Made by a program: the position numbers and the translations under genes. The notes beneath the pieces were generated by a model that searched no databases, was not told the origin of the DNA, and saw only the letters and a program-made list of their open reading frames with translations. From Spirochaetota bacterium (GTDB taxonomy: Bacteria > Spirochaetota > Spirochaetia > SZUA-6), in assembly GCA_003641675.1 (NCBI GenBank), contig QNBI01000048.1, forward strand, positions 1-9,160: a stretch of 9,160 bases of DNA. Reading direction: 5' to 3'. Shown here piece by piece: positions 5,988 to 9,160 of the stretch; position 1 is the first letter of the stretch; the number at the start of each line of letters is the position of its first letter.

Positions 5988-8891
5988 ATGAAAAGTTTAA
6001 AAGAAATTTCGGATGTATCGTATTTATCACTGGAAGATATTGTAGTTATCGAAGAAAATATTTTAAAAACGGGCTATTTTACTCCGGAGAGGGCAAGGCA
6101 GGAGCTTAAATGGTTTACAATAGACCTTGGAATAGACGAGTACTACTTTAGAACTACAAGCATTAGAGAAATATCAGAACATTTAATAGCATTAAGCGCT
6201 TCGAAACTTTTCTCTGAGCATGGAGGAGCGGGCCTCGGTATCCAGCTAATAAACGAAAAGGAAAACAAAGCCACCTACATTGTTGAGGAAGAATCTTCAA
6301 AAACAGAAGAAATTGAGAAGAGGATAGAACAGCGCTACCCTATGTTTAGAATAGAGAGTTACCAGACAAAGGGAAGTAATCGTCCTCCTGCGTTACGCTT
6401 TTATATTGTTACTAGGCCTCTGTTTAAAAGTCCTGGCAGTATTAAAGGCGAAATACCAAAAACGGGAAAAGCAACAGGAAAGAAAATATCTTTTGAGGAA
6501 GCTGCAAACCATGCATTTTTAAAGAGATCGGAAAAAGAAACGCTTGCACGTTACAGAGAGGCGTGGGAAGCTATGAATAAACGTGAATCCCCCTATATAG
6601 CGGTAACGGATAAGCCGGATACAGATGAAACAAGGGTAATGGTTGGAATTCACGGTGTAGTAAAACGCCAGTTTTTAGCCAATTTTTCTCATCTTCTCTA
6701 TAAGTACGGAATAAATTCCAACAGGAAATACAGAGAGATATTTTTAGACGGTAAAAGGATATACTCATTTTATTTTGACAAAATGGAAAAAAAGATTATT
6801 GGTGAATTTTTACGTGATCTTAATGCAGTGATAATGCTACCAGACAATCCGATTACAGAACTTTTTCGAAAGGAGATATACTCTGCTCAAGAGACAATGT
6901 ATGCTATTTCAGCTGCTGTTTTCACGCATCAGTTTATGTCTATTTTAACAGCTGAATACATGGCTCTGGAAAAGGCATTAAAAGATCAACCGGAGGCCAA
7001 GGGCATTCTTGATAATTTTAGACTGCTCATAATTAAAGATACCTTTTCGTCTTCAAGGATTGCTCAAACTGTTATTAACCATTACAAAATTGTCTCCCTT
7101 ATATATTCGCATTTTCTTGGACGTTTCATGAATGAGGGAAGCAAGAAAAGTGAAGATAAATTAAGAAATGAAATTATTTCACTTATAGATAGAGATGTTC
7201 CATCGAGTAAAGAACGAACAATCCTTAAATTCTTTCTTGAGTTTAATGGTTCCATTTTAAAGACTAATTTCCTTATGCAGGATAAGACCTGTGTTTCATA
7301 CAGGCTCGAGCCCTCTTTTCTAAACAGCATAGATTTTCCGGAGAAATTATTTGGTTTGTTTTTCCTCGTGGGAAGGGAATTTATAGGTTTCCATATTCGC
7401 TTCCGAGATATAGCGCGAGGAGGAATTAGGATTGTAAAATCACGTAATATAGATGCTTACCTTCACAATGTAGATACAATATTTTTTGAGAATTACAATC
7501 TTGCCTCTACACAGCAGAAGAAAAACAAAGATATTCCGGAAGGAGGTTCCAAAGGAACAATACTCTTAAACATTACAAACCAGGAAGAAGAGGAAAGAGC
7601 ATTTAAAAGTTATATAGATGGAATTTTAGATGTTATTATGCCGGATGAAGAAATGAAAGATTATTACGGGAAGAAAGAGATTCTCTTTATGGGGCCGGAT
7701 GAAAGAACAGCGGGTTTAATGGGATGGGCGGCTCTTTACGCAAAGAGAAGGAAATACAACTTCTGGAAAGCCTTTACTACCGGTAAATCGCCGGAAATTG
7801 GAGGCATTCCGCATGATCTGTATGGTATGACAACAATTGGTATTCATGAGTATGTACTTGGGGTGTTGGAAAAACTAAACCTTAGAGAAGATCAGATAAC
7901 CAAAGTTCAGACAGGCGGTCCGGATGGTGACCTGGGCAGCAACGAGATTAAAATATCAAAGGATAAAACTCTCGTTATTATAGACGGAAGCGGTGTTTTA
8001 TTTGATCCCGAAGGATTACGCCGGGAAGAGCTAATTCGATTAGCCGACAAAAGGGCTATGGCGGAAGAGTTTAATACGAAACTTCTGTCGCCAAAGGGGT
8101 TTTTTGTTTCTGTAAATGATAAGGAGATAACACTTCCGGACGGTACTTTCGTTTCCAACGGAGAGGATTTTAGAAACAGATTCCATCTGGATGAACGAGT
8201 ATCCGGAGACATACTGGTTCCCTGTGGTGGAAGGCCCGGGGCTATAAACATATCAAACTGGCAGAAATTGTTCGACAGGAGGGGCAATCCCAAATTTAAA
8301 GCTATTATAGAAGGTGCAAATCTTTTTATAACAGAAGATGCCAGACTAAGACTGGAGGAAAACGGAATTATTCTCTTTAAGGATGCTTCGACAAATAAGG
8401 GTGGGGTTACGTCATCCTCTTTAGAAGTTTTTGCATCGCTTGCCTTAAGCGATGATGAATTCGAAGAGCATATGCGAGTGCATAACGGAAAACTTTCGGA
8501 TTTTAGAAAAGCATATATAGATGAAATTATCAAAACAATTAAGAAAAATGCCCGTTCTGAATTTAACCTTATGTGGAAGGAGCATGAAGAGAAGGGAACT
8601 CCTTTTACAGTTTTGACAAATGAAATTAGCAAGAAGATCAACCAGATAACAGACTCTGTATATACATCGGATCTTGTAGATAACAGCAAGATTAAAGAGT
8701 TAATCCTTAGGCAATACACTCCGGATGCACTGCTTAAACTTGTGGGTTTCGAGAATATTATAAAGAGAGTACCCTCCAACTATATTAATTCTATTGTTGC
8801 TACAAAAATAGCCACAGATTTTGTGTACGGTTATGGATTGGATGCCGGTGAAGTGGATTTTTACACTTTTTTAGAAAAGCTCGGGAAATAG
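5988..8891 (+). CDS. Large NAD-dependent glutamate dehydrogenase (GDH115/yeast Gdh2-like)
   Basis: 967 residues, near the ~1000-1100 of the 115-kDa class and well short of the ~1600-residue GDH180 class. It should oxidise glutamate to 2-oxoglutarate and ammonium with NAD, a catabolic reaction in the cytosol. About the first 450 residues form the class-specific N-terminal region, likely regulatory and oligomerising. The catalytic part has FRDIARGGIR (472-481), NKDIPEGGSKG with the catalytic Lys522, MGPDERTAG (568-576), TGK (Lys600), the dinucleotide motif TGGPDGDLGSNE (642-653), EGAN (775-778) and NKGGVTSSS (803-811). All key residues are present. It follows the binding-protein remnant after 13 bp and may be transcribed from that gene's promoter. 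The frame has no lesion. It is not homologous over its length to the small dehydrogenase at 2251. No convincing terminator follows. Confidence 0.93.
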   Translation: MKSLKEISDVSYLSLEDIVVIEENILKTGYFTPERARQELKWFTIDLGIDEYYFRTTSIREISEHLIALSASKLFSEHGGAGLGIQLINEKENKATYIVEEESSKTEEIEKRIEQRYPMFRIESYQTKGSNRPPALRFYIVTRPLFKSPGSIKGEIPKTGKATGKKISFEEAANHAFLKRSEKETLARYREAWEAMNKRESPYIAVTDKPDTDETRVMVGIHGVVKRQFLANFSHLLYKYGINSNRKYREIFLDGKRIYSFYFDKMEKKIIGEFLRDLNAVIMLPDNPITELFRKEIYSAQETMYAISAAVFTHQFMSILTAEYMALEKALKDQPEAKGILDNFRLLIIKDTFSSSRIAQTVINHYKIVSLIYSHFLGRFMNEGSKKSEDKLRNEIISLIDRDVPSSKERTILKFFLEFNGSILKTNFLMQDKTCVSYRLEPSFLNSIDFPEKLFGLFFLVGREFIGFHIRFRDIARGGIRIVKSRNIDAYLHNVDTIFFENYNLASTQQKKNKDIPEGGSKGTILLNITNQEEEERAFKSYIDGILDVIMPDEEMKDYYGKKEILFMGPDERTAGLMGWAALYAKRRKYNFWKAFTTGKSPEIGGIPHDLYGMTTIGIHEYVLGVLEKLNLREDQITKVQTGGPDGDLGSNEIKISKDKTLVIIDGSGVLFDPEGLRREELIRLADKRAMAEEFNTKLLSPKGFFVSVNDKEITLPDGTFVSNGEDFRNRFHLDERVSGDILVPCGGRPGAINISNWQKLFDRRGNPKFKAIIEGANLFITEDARLRLEENGIILFKDASTNKGGVTSSSLEVFASLALSDDEFEEHMRVHNGKLSDFRKAYIDEIIKTIKKNARSEFNLMWKEHEEKGTPFTVLTNEISKKINQITDSVYTSDLVDNSKIKELILRQYTPDALLKLVGFENIIKRVPSNYINSIVATKIATDFVYGYGLDAGEVDFYTFLEKLGK

Positions 8892-8982
8892 CCTTTTTAT
8901 AAAGAAACGTTAAAACATAGTAAATAATGAATTATCACAAGAATAAGGGTTTTTATTATAATATTATACTTAGTACAAGTGG

Positions 8983-9060
8983 GGAACTAAGGGAAAATAT
9001 GTGAAATAGAGGAATCCTTTGCGGAACTAAAGTTATATTCAATAAAACAAAAGTTACATT
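8983..9060 (+). repeat. Three imperfect ~17-bp direct repeats in the 3' non-coding region
   Basis: Copies at 8983-8999, 9023-9039 and 9044-9060. The first two share GGAACTAA exactly, 40 bp apart; the last two share AAAGTTA[TC]ATT, 21 bp apart (13 of 17 bases equal over the unit). The array ends at TTTTGCCA. Spaced repeats of this sort occur at transposon ends of the IS21/Tn7 type and in regulator binding arrays. No transposase gene is visible. The rest of 8892-9160 (269 bp) is AT-rich and shows no gene. Confidence 0.4.
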
Positions 9061-9160
9061 TTGCCACCTAATGGAAGGAAACACTTTCTCTCTTGAGGTA
9101 AATATCAGTCTTCTCCTGCCTGTATTTTAAGTCCTGTATACAGCTTTAGAAGTCATGAAA

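Noticed and set aside
7907..8779. 290-codon open frame on the minus strand
   Set aside because: It lies entirely inside the conserved catalytic domain of the large GDH, has low-complexity Ser/Leu-rich content and no recognisable motif; it is an antisense shadow.
8874..8900. Rho-independent terminator after the large GDH
   Set aside because: AAAAG and CTTTT flank the stop codon, but the inner bases do not pair; the stem is only five mostly A-T pairs and overlaps coding sequence.

Overview
The window looks like AT-rich DNA from an anaerobic bacterium. The best guess is a spirochaete-like organism: the remnant solute-binding protein has a short hydrophobic leader ending in a Gln-rich start (…LFA-TGQQE), and the ABC exporter halves resemble the Thermotoga TM287/TM288 heterodimer. 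Taxonomy is inferred from memory of families, not from a search. All recognised genes lie on the + strand. I saw no rRNA, tRNA, CRISPR array or transposase gene.

Layout. (1) 2-2187: two adjacent half-transporter genes of a heterodimeric ABC exporter. The first is cut by the window edge. The second is full length but split by a frameshift at about 1926, just before Walker B. (2) 2251-3243: a short-type glutamate dehydrogenase without its first ~90-100 residues and without a ribosome binding site, followed by a strong UUCG-loop terminator at 3288-3320. (3) 3460-5569: an intact, tightly packed operon of four genes: a Phe-rich membrane-anchored protein with a probable winged-helix tail, the corrinoid adenosyltransferase cobO, the nickel chaperone hypA, and a cysteine-free Mrp/MinD-type ATPase. 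The last two match the archaeal-style HypA/HypB(ATPase) pair that loads nickel into [NiFe] hydrogenase. (4) 5608-5974: a good sigma70-type promoter, a 5'-UTR hairpin and the first ~90 codons of a sugar-type ABC solute-binding protein, broken by an 8-bp tandem duplication and a one-base shift, then cut off. (5) 5988-8891: an intact large (967-residue, GDH115/yeast Gdh2-like) NAD-dependent glutamate dehydrogenase, now sitting where the rest of the binding-protein gene should be. (6) 8892-9160: no gene seen; three imperfect ~17-bp repeats that could be protein-binding sites or a mobile-element end.

How it fits together. The intact parts concern metal and cofactor handling (cobalamin, nickel for hydrogenase) and glutamate catabolism. 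Around them are at least three damaged genes, two of them cut at junctions with unrelated neighbours. This suggests recent deletions or rearrangements, or errors in a draft assembly. A notable consequence is that the large glutamate dehydrogenase appears to have come under a transporter-gene promoter, in a locus where a second, small glutamate dehydrogenase has lost its 5' end. The most interesting intact system is the archaeal-type HypA-ATPase pair in an apparently bacterial cobO operon.
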